Of a stretch of DNA of 32,447 nucleotides, positions 1 through 8,259 are shown piece after piece (the first letter of the stretch is position 1; every line of letters starts with the position of its first letter). The notes beneath the pieces are model-generated. The model was given only the letters and a program-made list of their open reading frames with translations. It was not told the DNA's origin and searched no databases. The translations under genes and the position numbers were made by a program. The DNA comes from JACKFB01 sp041389525 (GTDB lineage Bacteria > Myxococcota_A > UBA9042 > PHBI01 > JACKFB01), in the NCBI GenBank assembly GCA_041389525.1, contig JAWKRR010000074.1, positions 1 to 32,447 on the forward strand, given 5' to 3'.

Positions 1-948
1 GCGGTCGAGCCGAGCGCGGGGCAGAAATTCTTCTCCGTCGTGTGTTCCATACCGGCGACGAAGCCCGGCGAATCAGACGTTCCCATCGATGGTGTCGCGA
101 AGAAGTACCCGCAGGCGATCGCCTCGGGGGAGAGCCTCGGGTGCGCCGTCTGCTACGCGCCGCCGACAGACGGTACCGCCGTCACCAACGCAGAACTGAT
201 CATTCCGGTCCACACCCCGACGCCATCGGAGATTCGGGTCGCCCTGCTGGCGGGTCCTCCGGCACCGAAGTTGGGTGTGGGCCCGGCCTCCTCCAACGTC
301 TACGTGAGCGCCGATGTAGCCGGGGCAGAGTCCGGGACCCGGACCGCTTACATCTACAACGACGGGAACGGCGCCCTGCAGATCAACGGACTGAAAATCG
401 AGACGTCATTCCCCAGCGGCGCTCCGGGCGAGGTGTTCAGCCTCGCGTCGCCCCCCGACGCCGGGCTCTCGGTGCCGGCGTACGGCGTCCTGCTGGTCGG
501 GCTGAATTGGAACGCGGCGAAGGTCAAAGGAAGCGGGGCCAACGAGATGCTGCGAATCACCTACTTCGACCCCGGCGCAGGCAAGAGTCAGGACGAAGTG
601 CTGCAGTTGATCGCGTCCGACAGCATGGGCGCGCTGCGTCCGACCGCCGATCCCGGCGCCGCCGCTGCGTACGCAGGCGCGAAGATCGGTGTCCCCATCG
701 CGCTGAATGGCAGCGGCAGCAAGTCCGGCGCGGGGTGGTCGAACACGCCGGACAGCTACAGTTGGAACCTGGCCGCCAAACCCGCCGGCTCCAAAGTGAA
801 GCTCAACGTCGACGTAGTGGGGCCGACCGTCAGCGTGACGCCAGATCTGGCCGGAACCTATCGATTCGAGCTTGTGGTGTGGGCCAGCTCCGCACAGGGC
901 ATCCTCACCTCCGCCCCCGCCCACGTCGACATCGTCGTGGGCAACTAG
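1..948 (+). CDS. Secreted protein with Hydin/ASPM-like and PKD-like beta domains, 5' partial
   Basis: The reading frame is open from base 1, so the start lies outside the window; the GTG at 40 is probably internal. About 315 residues are visible. The middle part (from about VGPASSNVYVSADV to VLQLIAS) has the alternating hydrophobic pattern, the YNDGNGALQI segment and the 'VPAYGVLLVGLNW' end typical of ASPM/SPD-2/Hydin or DUF1573-like immunoglobulin folds. The last 100 residues (PTADPGAAAAYAGAKIG to VDIVVGN) resemble a PKD/REJ domain: 'LNGSGS...YSWNL...AGTYRFELVV'. Such domains are common in exported surface proteins of Myxococcota. No membrane anchor is seen at the C-terminus, so any anchor would be N-terminal and off-window. 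It converges on the minus-strand operon that ends at 977. The exact role is unknown. Confidence 0.8.
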   Translation, partial: AVEPSAGQKFFSVVCSIPATKPGESDVPIDGVAKKYPQAIASGESLGCAVCYAPPTDGTAVTNAELIIPVHTPTPSEIRVALLAGPPAPKLGVGPASSNVYVSADVAGAESGTRTAYIYNDGNGALQINGLKIETSFPSGAPGEVFSLASPPDAGLSVPAYGVLLVGLNWNAAKVKGSGANEMLRITYFDPGAGKSQDEVLQLIASDSMGALRPTADPGAAAAYAGAKIGVPIALNGSGSKSGAGWSNTPDSYSWNLAAKPAGSKVKLNVDVVGPTVSVTPDLAGTYRFELVVWASSAQGILTSAPAHVDIVVGN

Positions 949-976
949 AGGCAGGCTTCGCTCCCGCCCGCGCGCC

Positions 977-1921
977 CTACTTCGGGATCACCGCGTCCTG
1001 GTACAGGTGCGCGCTGGCGCCGGTGAGCTCGACGCCCAGGGACAGCGCGTCGCAGCGGCCGTCGCCGTCCATGTCGATGTCGGCGTACTCGGGCAGCAGG
1101 ACCTGCGCGATGGGCAGGAAGTCCGCGTCCAGGTCGTTCACCATCTTATAGAGGGTGTCCTCGTGGCTCATCGCGCCCAGCACGCCCGTCAGGTTGCCGG
1201 ACGCGTCCAGGCGATACTCGACGCGGGCGTTGTCCATCAGCAGGTCGATGTGGGTGTCGAAGAAGTCCAGCGACAGCACGATGGGGAACGGTCCCGCGCT
1301 GATGACGCCGTCTTTGATGGTGGCGTTCTCGTCGCGTGACCAGGCCTCGCCCTCGGCGATGTAGAAGGACTGGCCGGCCAGGACGCGGCCGTCGGTGCCG
1401 AGGTTCGGCCGCCCGTCGGCGCGGTACAGACTGACGGTGACCTTGTCGTCGTTCTGCGGGTCGTCGATGCCGTCCACGGCCAGCAGCAGCAGCACTTCGC
1501 CGGTGTTGATGGCCTCCTGGGCGGTCTCGTTGACCGTCGAGCTCATCGTGGCCTCGAGCGGCGGCAAGACGTGGGCGAAGGCGTTGTCGACGCCGGGCCG
1601 GCCGTCGGGGCCGACGAAATCGGGCTGTCCGCAGCCGGTCGAGTCGGTGGCCGTCGTGACCAGGCCGTCGAGGTTCAGCCCCGACGTCACGCCCGGCGGC
1701 CCCTCGGCCACGAAGTGCATGACCTGGACGACCGAGATGACGCTGGTCAGCTTCGGGGGCGGCGTGGGCACCAAGTCCGGCGTCGGCACGTCGACCGCGA
1801 CATCCGCGCTCGCGTCGGCGCCACCCGCCGCGTCGCCCACCACGTCGGCCGTCCCGCTGGACGACCCGCCGTCGCACGCCGCGGCAAACAGGCAGCATAT
1901 CCCTAGTAAAAAGCGCTTCAT
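977..1921 (-). CDS. Small lipoprotein, third gene of the DUF1592/DUF1552 operon
   Basis: This 314-residue protein has a lipoprotein signal: MKRF, a hydrophobic stretch, then the lipobox LFAAAC with Cys16. A Ser/Gly/Asp/Ala-rich linker follows (about residues 17-50). The mature part has no motif I can tie to an enzyme. Near the C-terminus, 'YADIDMDGDGRCDALSLGVEL' is a calcium-loop-like Asp-rich stretch followed by a phrase I associate with lipoproteins beside DUF1592/DUF1552 genes in Myxococcota (recollection, not searched). Its ATG overlaps the stop of the upstream DUF1552 gene by four bases (ATGA, 1918-1921), which suggests translational coupling. It is probably a periplasmic or outer-membrane partner of the two upstream products. 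That function is inferred from position only. Confidence 0.85.
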   Translation of the reverse strand: MKRFLLGICCLFAAACDGGSSSGTADVVGDAAGGADASADVAVDVPTPDLVPTPPPKLTSVISVVQVMHFVAEGPPGVTSGLNLDGLVTTATDSTGCGQPDFVGPDGRPGVDNAFAHVLPPLEATMSSTVNETAQEAINTGEVLLLLAVDGIDDPQNDDKVTVSLYRADGRPNLGTDGRVLAGQSFYIAEGEAWSRDENATIKDGVISAGPFPIVLSLDFFDTHIDLLMDNARVEYRLDASGNLTGVLGAMSHEDTLYKMVNDLDADFLPIAQVLLPEYADIDMDGDGRCDALSLGVELTGASAHLYQDAVIPK

Positions 1922-3249
1922 ACTTCGATCCCCGACACGCCCTCGGTGGTGAACGCCTCGTCCTGGGACACGGACGCCTGGGGGATCCCCATCGCCCGCA
2001 TGAGCGTCAGCATCACCCGGTGGATGTTGGCGCCGGTCGGCGACGCGTGGTGGATGCCGGCCTTCAAGCGCCCGCCCGCCGAGCCCGCGATGAGCACCGG
2101 GATGTTCTCAGCGCCGTGATTCAGACCGCGCGACACGTCCGAGGTCCCCAGCACCGCGCAGCGGTCCAGCAGCGTCCCGTCGCCCTCCGGCACGCTCTTC
2201 AGCGCCTTCACCAGATAGCCGTACTGCGCGACGATCTGCACCGCCGCCTTGTGGACTTCCTCCTGCTCGCCCGGATCTTCGTGGGTCAGCTGGTGGTAGC
2301 CCGCCGCCCCGCCCGGGAACTGCACGTTGCTGACCGGGTCGCTGAACCAGTTCGAGAAGACCCGCGTCTGGTCGCACGCCAGCGTCAGCGCCAGCAGGTC
2401 GCACATGGCCCGGTTCGTGTCCGCCAGGTGAATCTGCGCGTCTTCGTCGACAAAGACGCCCGTGGGCGCCGCCGGCACCACGCACGCGTCCAGCGCGGGC
2501 GGGTTCTCCTGCATACGCGCCAGCCGAAGCTCAAGCTCGCGCACGCTCTCCATGTGCTGCTCCATCCGCAGCGCGTCGTTGGCCCCGAGGTCCGCCTTCA
2601 GCCGGTTCGCCTGCCCCAGCACCGCGTCCAGCACGCTGCGCCGCAGCCCGACGCGCGGGTCCACCGTCACCTCGTCGCCGGGCTTGGTAAACCCGACGCC
2701 GAAGACGCGCTCGTAGAGCCCGTGCGGCGACTTCTCGATGGGATTTCGCGTGTTCGCCGCGCTGAACGACTGCCCGCGCTTCGCCTCGATGCCGACCTCC
2801 AGCGACCGAAACCGCGTGCTGCCACCGATCTTCTGGGCGATCATCTGGTCGATGGTCGGCCCCGCGAAGGTGTCGTGGTCGTCGGTGTCGATGAGCGGCT
2901 TGCCCGTCAGCCACCCGGCCGCCCCCGACCAATGCGGGTTGATGTTCTCGAGCAGCATGTTCATGCCGGTCAGCACGGTGACCTGGTCTTTGACGCCGAG
3001 CTCCAGCAGCGGCGCGAGCTGCTCGGAGACCTCCCACTCAGGCCCATTGCCCGCCGGGATCCAGCGCTTCGGCAGCACGCCGTTGCCCCAGAAGAACAGC
3101 CCAAATCGCACCGGCAGCCCGGTCCCGTCAGCCCACGCCTGCCCGCTGGTGCCCATCAGGCACTCGAGCGGCGGCAGCGCGAACGTCGCCACCGCGCCGC
3201 CGAGCAGCCCCTTCAACACCGTCCGTCGCGTCAGCTCGCGCCGCTTCAT
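1918..3249 (-). CDS. DUF1552 (HXXSHH) family Tat-exported protein
   Basis: This 443-residue protein begins with a twin-arginine signal (TRRTVLKG at about residues 8-15, then a hydrophobic stretch up to ALPPLECLMG), so it is exported folded. The body matches DUF1552, also called HXXSHH, which is distantly related to DUF1501 and the sulfatase/alkaline phosphatase fold. The lead motif here is HQLTHE at about residue 320, in the expected place but with Thr for Ser and Glu for the last His. 'VLGTSDVSRGLNHGAENIPVLIAG' near the C-terminus is also family-like. The ATG at 3249 overlaps the stop of the DUF1592 gene (ATGA, 3246-3249) and has GGAGGT a few bases upstream. DUF1552 and DUF1592 genes are regularly adjacent in Planctomycetes and Myxococcota. 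The substrate is unknown. Confidence 0.92.
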   Translation of the reverse strand: MKRRELTRRTVLKGLLGGAVATFALPPLECLMGTSGQAWADGTGLPVRFGLFFWGNGVLPKRWIPAGNGPEWEVSEQLAPLLELGVKDQVTVLTGMNMLLENINPHWSGAAGWLTGKPLIDTDDHDTFAGPTIDQMIAQKIGGSTRFRSLEVGIEAKRGQSFSAANTRNPIEKSPHGLYERVFGVGFTKPGDEVTVDPRVGLRRSVLDAVLGQANRLKADLGANDALRMEQHMESVRELELRLARMQENPPALDACVVPAAPTGVFVDEDAQIHLADTNRAMCDLLALTLACDQTRVFSNWFSDPVSNVQFPGGAAGYHQLTHEDPGEQEEVHKAAVQIVAQYGYLVKALKSVPEGDGTLLDRCAVLGTSDVSRGLNHGAENIPVLIAGSAGGRLKAGIHHASPTGANIHRVMLTLMRAMGIPQASVSQDEAFTTEGVSGIEV

Positions 3250-4949
3250 TCCGACACCTCCACTGCCGTCGCCGGTGGGCCGATGCGTCGGAACCCGGGG
3301 CTCATGAAAATCTCAACCAGCAGCGCCTTCACGCGGAACCCGTCCGTCGCGAACTGCCGCGTCAGCGCCTCGAGAAGCTCCGCCTCGGCCTTGCCGTCGA
3401 GCCGCCCGGCCGCGTACCGGTAGACCTGCTGCACGAAACAGCCAGGCAGCTCCGGCGCCTTCGCCAGCACCTCGGCCAACCCCGACTCGTCGGCGAACGG
3501 CACGTCGTCCACGTCGCCGGTCGGGTCGATGATCGCGCCGTTCTCAGTCCAGCGCATGCGGCCCAGCCCGTCGAAGCGCTCGAGCCCCAGCCCCATCGGG
3601 TCCATCATGATGTGGCAGCCGTTACACCCGGGCTCCGAGTTGTGCGCTTCGGAGCGCTGGCGCCGGGTCAGCGCGTCCTCGGTCACCGGCGGCAGCCCCG
3701 TGGACAGATTCACCGGCGGGATCGGCACCTCCCCGCACAAGAAGCGCTCGCGGATGAACTTGCCGCGCAAGGTCGCCGAGCTCGAGGTCGGGTGCGAGCG
3801 CAGCGCCAAAAAGCTCGCCTGCCCCAGCAGCCCGCGCCGCGTGCTCGTCTCGGGCAAGGTCGTCAGCGTCATCCCCTCGGGCCCCGGCGCCGGCACGTCG
3901 TAGAGCGCCGCCAGCGTCCGGTCGAGGAAGGTCTCGCGGGTCGTGAACAGGTCTCGGAAATCGCCATCGAGTTCCAAGACCATGTGCTCGAACCCAAGCA
4001 ACGTCTCCTCTTTCGCCGCCGCGACCAGCTCCGGGCTCAGGTGCAAGAAGAGCGTCGGGTCCTTCTGCATCTCCGCGATGTCGTGGAGCTCCAGCCAGTC
4101 CTCGGCGAAGGCGCGCAGCCCGTCGCGGAGCCGCGGCGACGCCATCAGCCGCATCGCCTCGCGCTCCAGCCCGTCGCTGGTCGTCAGCTCGCCGGCCTCG
4201 GCCGCCGCCAACAGCGCGTCGTCAGGCGTCGCGTCCCACAACAAGAAGGACAAGCGCGAAGCCAGCTCCCAATCGGTGCGCCGCAATTGCCCCGGATGCT
4301 CAGGATCCGCCTCGCCATTTTCGATGCGGAACAGGAAGGCCGGCGCCTGAAGTGCGGTGGCCAACCCGAACTGCAGGCCCTCCCAGAAATCGCCAAGGGT
4401 GTCGGCCGCGGTGCCCGAGATGGCGACAAGCTCGTCGAGCTCAGTCGCGGCGACAGGGCGTCGCCACAGCCGCTTCACCACCGGCCCGAGCGCCGCCCGC
4501 GCGCAGGCGTCATCGCGCGCGCCCGCGGCCGCCGGAGCGCAGCCCGCCAACGCCGCCCGCTTGTCCGCGCTCAGCGCCTGCGACGCGATCTGAAAGGCCG
4601 CGGCCTCGTACTGCTCGGCCCCACGCGGCGAGATCGTGGCCAGGCCTGAACCCACAGCCCGAGATCCCTCGCTCGTGGTGTCCGGTTCCAGCGTCTGCGG
4701 GACGACGATGTGCGCGCCCAGCACGTCGTGGACGGCGCGCGTGTACTGCGCCCGCGTCAGCCGCTGCATGGTCGGCGAGACCGCGACGAGCTCGACCTCG
4801 CGCGGGCTGACCGGGGGCAGGTCCGGCTGGACGTCGGCCACCACATCGGCCACCGCCACCGCGTCGCCCGCGCCGGAATCACCCGCGTCGCAACCGCCCA
4901 AAACCAAGAGGCCCGAGAGCCAAATCGCGCCCCAGAATACTCGCCGCAT
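3246..4949 (-). CDS. DUF1592-family multidomain lipoprotein with one CxxCH heme motif
   Basis: This 567-residue lipoprotein has the lipobox LVLGGC after a short hydrophobic stretch. Domains in order are a DUF1587-like N-terminal piece (RLTRAQYTRAVHDVLG), DUF1595, a central DUF1592 helical region (WELASRLSFLLWDATPDD), DUF1588 (RRGLLGQASFLALRSHP to LERFDGLGRMR) and a C-terminal DUF1585 (FVQQVYRYAAGRL to MSPGFRRIG). This is the full PSD/PSCyt set first defined in Planctomycetes. Inside DUF1588 the sequence PGCNGCHIMMDPMG carries CNGCH, a c-type heme attachment motif, with a nearby Met as possible axial ligand. It is therefore probably a periplasmic electron-transfer protein. I chose the ATG at 4949 over an adjacent GTG at 4952 because GGAGG lies four bases before the ATG. 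It leads a three-gene operon with ATGA overlaps. Confidence 0.92.
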   Translation of the reverse strand: MRRVFWGAIWLSGLLVLGGCDAGDSGAGDAVAVADVVADVQPDLPPVSPREVELVAVSPTMQRLTRAQYTRAVHDVLGAHIVVPQTLEPDTTSEGSRAVGSGLATISPRGAEQYEAAAFQIASQALSADKRAALAGCAPAAAGARDDACARAALGPVVKRLWRRPVAATELDELVAISGTAADTLGDFWEGLQFGLATALQAPAFLFRIENGEADPEHPGQLRRTDWELASRLSFLLWDATPDDALLAAAEAGELTTSDGLEREAMRLMASPRLRDGLRAFAEDWLELHDIAEMQKDPTLFLHLSPELVAAAKEETLLGFEHMVLELDGDFRDLFTTRETFLDRTLAALYDVPAPGPEGMTLTTLPETSTRRGLLGQASFLALRSHPTSSSATLRGKFIRERFLCGEVPIPPVNLSTGLPPVTEDALTRRQRSEAHNSEPGCNGCHIMMDPMGLGLERFDGLGRMRWTENGAIIDPTGDVDDVPFADESGLAEVLAKAPELPGCFVQQVYRYAAGRLDGKAEAELLEALTRQFATDGFRVKALLVEIFMSPGFRRIGPPATAVEVSE

Positions 4950-5080
4950 CACCCCTCCGTGGACAGCCGCGGAAGCCTATCACGACGCGCATTATTCACT
5001 GCAAGACAAGCGCGCGGCCGCGAGTCGACGCCGGTGGGCGCGCGGTGTCGACAGTGACGCGCACGTTGTAAGCTCGGGCG
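4950..5080. promoter_or_regulatory. Divergent intergenic region
   Basis: These 131 bases separate the DUF1592 operon (minus) from the membrane protein gene (plus), so promoters for both must lie here. A less GC-rich patch at about 4978-5010 (tatcacgacgcgcattattc) is the best place for a -10 element. I could not assign clear -35/-10 boxes, and the call rests on geometry. Confidence 0.4.
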
Positions 5081-6094
5081 ATGACCCCCGACGAGCGCAG
5101 CTTCCCGAACCCGTACCGCGCGTGGGCGAAGACGGCGCGCAACGCCACGCTGGCCGGCGTCGCGTTCGCGTGCGTACCGGCCGCGATTCCCCAGGTGCCA
5201 ACTGCTCTTTTTGCGGGCCTGGGGGCGATGGCGGCGACCGTCGGCGTCATCCTGTGGATCGCGTTCGCCTTCACGGGGCGCGGCATCGAGAGCGAGCTGG
5301 AGTCCTTTCGGCGGGGCGAAGAGCTCGCGCGCTGGGAGGTCTCGCCGCGGCAGTTCGAGACCTGGGCGGTCGAGCGCGCCAAGCAAGCGCGCAAGCTGCC
5401 GTGGGTGCTGGGCGGCACGCTGGCGCTTGCGGGCGTGACGACCATCAGCCTGTTCGCAGCCGACGGCGCGTGGACGGAAGCGGCCATCGCGACAGCCATC
5501 ACCTTGGTCGTAGCGTTCGGCTCCGCAACCATCCTCAACCGCATCACCGCCCGAGGTCTGAAGCTGCCCCGCTCCGGCTCGGTGCCGGTGGTGATCGGCC
5601 ACCGCTGCGCCGTCATGAACGGCGTCGTCTACCAGTGGCGCGGCTTCGGCGTCCGTCTGGTGGGCGCGACGGCGGTCGAAGAGCCCGCCGGCCTGCAAAT
5701 CCACTACGTCGCCGAGGGCGAATCCGGCGAGGTCGACCACACGCTGCACCTCCCCTGCCCCCCGAGTCGCTGGCTCAAGCCCGCAGCGTCGCAGGCAAAC
5801 TACGCGCCCGCTAACCCCAAAACGCGACGCCACCGGACTGGGCAAACCCGCACCAGCCCTCCGCACCCGTCAAAACGTCGCGCTCCGTGCCTCCGTGCCT
5901 CCGTGGCAAAAGTCGCGTCCCCCGTCCCCCCTCAACCGAGCGCCCGCCCACCCCGGCAAGTCCACACCAGCCCCCGCCCGCCGAAATGCCGCGCTCCGTG
6001 CCCTCCGTGCCCTCCGTGTCTCCGTGGTAAAATTCGCATCCCCAGTCCCCCCCTCAACCGAGCGCCCGCCAAAACCCCTTGGAACCACACATGA
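5081..6094 (+). CDS. Four-helix membrane protein with a repeat-derived C-terminal tail
   Basis: I do not recognise the family. Hydrophobic helices are visible at about residues 22-38, 41-65, 107-127 and 131-152. The loop between the second and third (about 66-106) is charged, and a soluble beta-like part follows (about 165-235). From about residue 245 the composition changes to Pro/Arg/Cys-rich sequence (for example CRAPCPPCPPC). This part is the translation of two copies of a dispersed 'CCACGGAG' type repeat (5851-6070), so the native stop was probably lost or overrun. The frame ends in a TGA that overlaps the ATG of the next gene as ATGA (6091-6094). The ATG at 5081 has only a weak upstream GGGCG. 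The function is unknown. The conserved gene may end near 5816. Confidence 0.65.
   Translation: MTPDERSFPNPYRAWAKTARNATLAGVAFACVPAAIPQVPTALFAGLGAMAATVGVILWIAFAFTGRGIESELESFRRGEELARWEVSPRQFETWAVERAKQARKLPWVLGGTLALAGVTTISLFAADGAWTEAAIATAITLVVAFGSATILNRITARGLKLPRSGSVPVVIGHRCAVMNGVVYQWRGFGVRLVGATAVEEPAGLQIHYVAEGESGEVDHTLHLPCPPSRWLKPAASQANYAPANPKTRRHRTGQTRTSPPHPSKRRAPCLRASVAKVASPVPPQPSARPPRQVHTSPRPPKCRAPCPPCPPCLRGKIRIPSPPLNRAPAKTPWNHT
5851..6070 (-). repeat. Two tandem copies of a dispersed CACGGAG-type repeat
   Basis: Two similar units of about 100 bases (5851-5949 and 5965-6070) begin with CACCAGCCC and end with CTCAACCGAGCGCCCGCC. Read on the minus strand, each holds a run of the form CCACGGAGnCACGGAGGnCACGGAG preceded by TTTTGCC or TTTTACC. 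Peptides of the FTTETRR kind translated from this sequence are familiar from intergenic regions of several phyla, so it is a known type of dispersed non-coding repeat. The two copies differ inside the CACGGAG run (7-base versus 8-base subunits), which suggests slippage after duplication. Confidence 0.75.
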
Positions 6095-8076
6095 AAGATG
6101 ACCAAGGCGCCCCAGAACCCAAGACCATCTGGCTCAAAGCCGCCACACCCGGCGAGCTCGCCGAGGGCCGAGTCAAGACCGCCGCGCTAGGCCGCCTCAC
6201 CGTCTGCCTGACCCACCACCAGGGCCGTTTCGCGGCCTTGGACAACCGCTGCCCCCACCAGGGCGGCCCGCTGGGCGAGGGCTCCATCGAGAACGGCCTC
6301 CTCCGCTGCCCCTGGCACGGCTGGGATTTCGACCCGCTGACGGGCAAGCCGCCGGGTGGCTACGACGACGGCGTCGCGACCTACGAGACCGAGGTGCGCG
6401 ACGACGGGATTTACGTGGCGGTGCCTGAGGAATCGGCGCACGTGCGGACGGTCAGCGACCTGATGGCCGAGTCGATGGTGGCGTGGGGCGTTCGGCATGT
6501 GTGGGGCATGGTGGGGCACTCAAATCTCGGGCTGGCGGACGCGCTGCGGCGGCGGGAGGCGGCGGGCGAGCTTAACTACTACGGCATTCGGCACGAGGGG
6601 GCGGGGGCGTTTGCGGCGTCGGCGTACGGGAAGCTGACCGGGCGGCCGGCGGCGTGTCTGGCGATCGCGGGGCCGGGGGCGACGAATCTGCTGACGGGGC
6701 TGTGGGACGCGAACGTGGACCGGGCGCCGGTTTTAGCGCTGACGGGGCAGGTGGATACGCAGGTCCTGGGGCCGGGGGCGTTTCAGGAGATCGACCTGCA
6801 GGCGGCGTTTGGGAAGGTGGCGCAGTGGAGCCAGACCGTGCTGCACACCAGCCGGCACGCCGAGCTTGTGAACCTGGCGTGCAAGAGCGCGATTCTGAAT
6901 CGGGGCGTGTCGCACCTGATATTTCCCGACGAGGTGCAGACGCTGCCGGCGGCGGCGGATGCGCGGGCTGGCTCGCCGAAGGGCAGGCTGCCGGACCGCG
7001 CGATTGCGCCGGCGGCGGGCGAGCTGGAACGCGCGCTGGCGCTGCTGCGGCCGGCGAAGCGCCCGCTGATTATCGTCGGCCACGGCGCGCGAGAGCACAT
7101 GGCAGCCATCACCGCGCTGGCCGAGCAGCTTGGCTGCCCGGTGGTGACGACCTTCAAGGCGAAGGGGCTCATCGCCGACGACCACCCGCTGGGCTGCGGC
7201 GTGCTGGGGCGCAGCGGGACGCCCATCGCGAGCTGGTTCATGAACGAGGCGGACGTGCTGCTGGTGCTGGGCGCGAGCTTCTCGAACCACACGGGCATCA
7301 CGCCGAAAAAGCCCATCATCCAGGTCGACTTCGACCCGATGATCCTCGGCAAATTCCACGCGGTCGAGGTGCCGCTGCTGGGCGAAATCGGCGTCACGAC
7401 GGCGGCGATGCAGCGCGCGCTGGCAGGCAACGCAGCGGCGGTCGACCACCGAGCGGAGGTCGCCGCGCGCTGGGCCATCTGGCGCGAGGAGAAGGCGAGG
7501 CGGCGAGCCGAGCACCGCGGCCAGGGCCTCAGTTCGGCAAGCATCTTCGCCGCCCTGACTCGCCAAGTGCCCGCAGACGCCATCATGGCAGTCGACGTGG
7601 GCAACAACACCTACAGCTTCGGCCGCTACTTCGAGTGCCAGCAGCAATCGGTCCTGATGAGCGGCTACCTCGGCTCCATCGGATTCTCCCTGCCAGCCGC
7701 GATGGGAGCCTGGGCCGCCACCCAAGAGACCGACCCCCGCTTCGCCGGCCGCAAAGTCGTGTCAGTCTCCGGCGACGGCGGCTTCGGCCAATACATGGGC
7801 GACCTGACGACCTTGGTGAAGTATGGCATGAACATCACCCACGTCCTGCTAAACAACGCCGTCCTAGGCAAAATCTCCAAAGAACAACGAGCAGGAGCCT
7901 GGCCCGTCTGGCAAACCGAACTCCACAACCCCAACTTCGCCGCCTACGCCGAGCTATGCGGCGCCATGGGCATGCGGGTCAGCGACGAGAGCGAGCTGGA
8001 CGCAGCCCTCGCAAAGGCCCTCGCCCACGACGGCCCCGCGCTGGTGGAGCTGATGGCAGACCCGGAGCTGATCTGA
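6091..8076 (+). CDS. Rieske [2Fe-2S] domain fused to a ThDP-dependent enzyme (pyruvate oxidase/acetolactate synthase-like)
   Basis: This 661-residue protein (from the ATG at 6091) joins two domains. Residues about 12-112 form a Rieske ferredoxin with cluster ligands Cys54/His56 (CPHQGG) and Cys73/His76 (CPWHGW), all present. Residues about 120-661 are a complete thiamine-diphosphate enzyme. The PYR domain has the activating glutamate in GIRHEGAGAFAASAYGK (Glu169). The central domain is of the type that binds FAD or is vestigial (IIVGHGAREHM to IIQVDFDP). The PP domain has GDG at 561-563 and NN at 588-589, the Mg-ThDP motif with normal spacing. Closest family resemblance by eye is to pyruvate oxidases (PoxB-like): decarboxylation of a 2-oxo acid with electrons passed on. 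The fusion suggests the Rieske centre takes electrons from the ThDP/flavin part. GGAA lies six bases before the ATG; a TTG at 6079 is also possible. No signal peptide, so it is cytoplasmic. Confidence 0.9.
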   Translation: MKDDQGAPEPKTIWLKAATPGELAEGRVKTAALGRLTVCLTHHQGRFAALDNRCPHQGGPLGEGSIENGLLRCPWHGWDFDPLTGKPPGGYDDGVATYETEVRDDGIYVAVPEESAHVRTVSDLMAESMVAWGVRHVWGMVGHSNLGLADALRRREAAGELNYYGIRHEGAGAFAASAYGKLTGRPAACLAIAGPGATNLLTGLWDANVDRAPVLALTGQVDTQVLGPGAFQEIDLQAAFGKVAQWSQTVLHTSRHAELVNLACKSAILNRGVSHLIFPDEVQTLPAAADARAGSPKGRLPDRAIAPAAGELERALALLRPAKRPLIIVGHGAREHMAAITALAEQLGCPVVTTFKAKGLIADDHPLGCGVLGRSGTPIASWFMNEADVLLVLGASFSNHTGITPKKPIIQVDFDPMILGKFHAVEVPLLGEIGVTTAAMQRALAGNAAAVDHRAEVAARWAIWREEKARRRAEHRGQGLSSASIFAALTRQVPADAIMAVDVGNNTYSFGRYFECQQQSVLMSGYLGSIGFSLPAAMGAWAATQETDPRFAGRKVVSVSGDGGFGQYMGDLTTLVKYGMNITHVLLNNAVLGKISKEQRAGAWPVWQTELHNPNFAAYAELCGAMGMRVSDESELDAALAKALAHDGPALVELMADPELI

Positions 8077-8123
8077 CGGGGTCGAGCAACCGGCAAGGGA
8101 TCGTCGAGCGCCGGCGGGACTGA

Positions 8124-8152
8124 AAAAATGAGAAATGAGTGGTCTTGACCCC
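8124..8152 (+). repeat. Dispersed intergenic repeat ending in GGTCTTGACCCC
   Basis: The 29 bases match the reverse complement of the 3' part of the 94-bp tandem repeat at 30058-30255 in about 25 of 29 positions. Both read AAAATGAGAA, then GAGTGGT and TTGACCCC. It lies between genes, 48 bases after the Rieske-ThDP stop. This supports a dispersed non-coding repeat family. Confidence 0.65.
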
Positions 8153-8245
8153 GCACCCTCCGAAAGCGAGTGGTGGGCGTTGTTGACCACGCACCAGGGT
8201 GTGATCCATCACCCACACGGGTGACGCGGCGCCGGGTAGACGGCA

Positions 8246-8259
8246 CCCAGCATGCTGGG
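8246..8259. promoter_or_regulatory. Perfect 14-base palindrome CCCAGCATGCTGGG
   Basis: A perfect inverted repeat without spacer lies 168 bases upstream of the DUF4160 start. It could be an operator for a self-regulated gene pair or a chance GC-rich palindrome. No second copy was seen in the window. Confidence 0.3.

Noticed and set aside
2020..3423. 467-codon plus-strand frame opposite DUF1552
   Set aside because: It is a shadow of a well-supported DUF1552 gene and has no recognisable domain.
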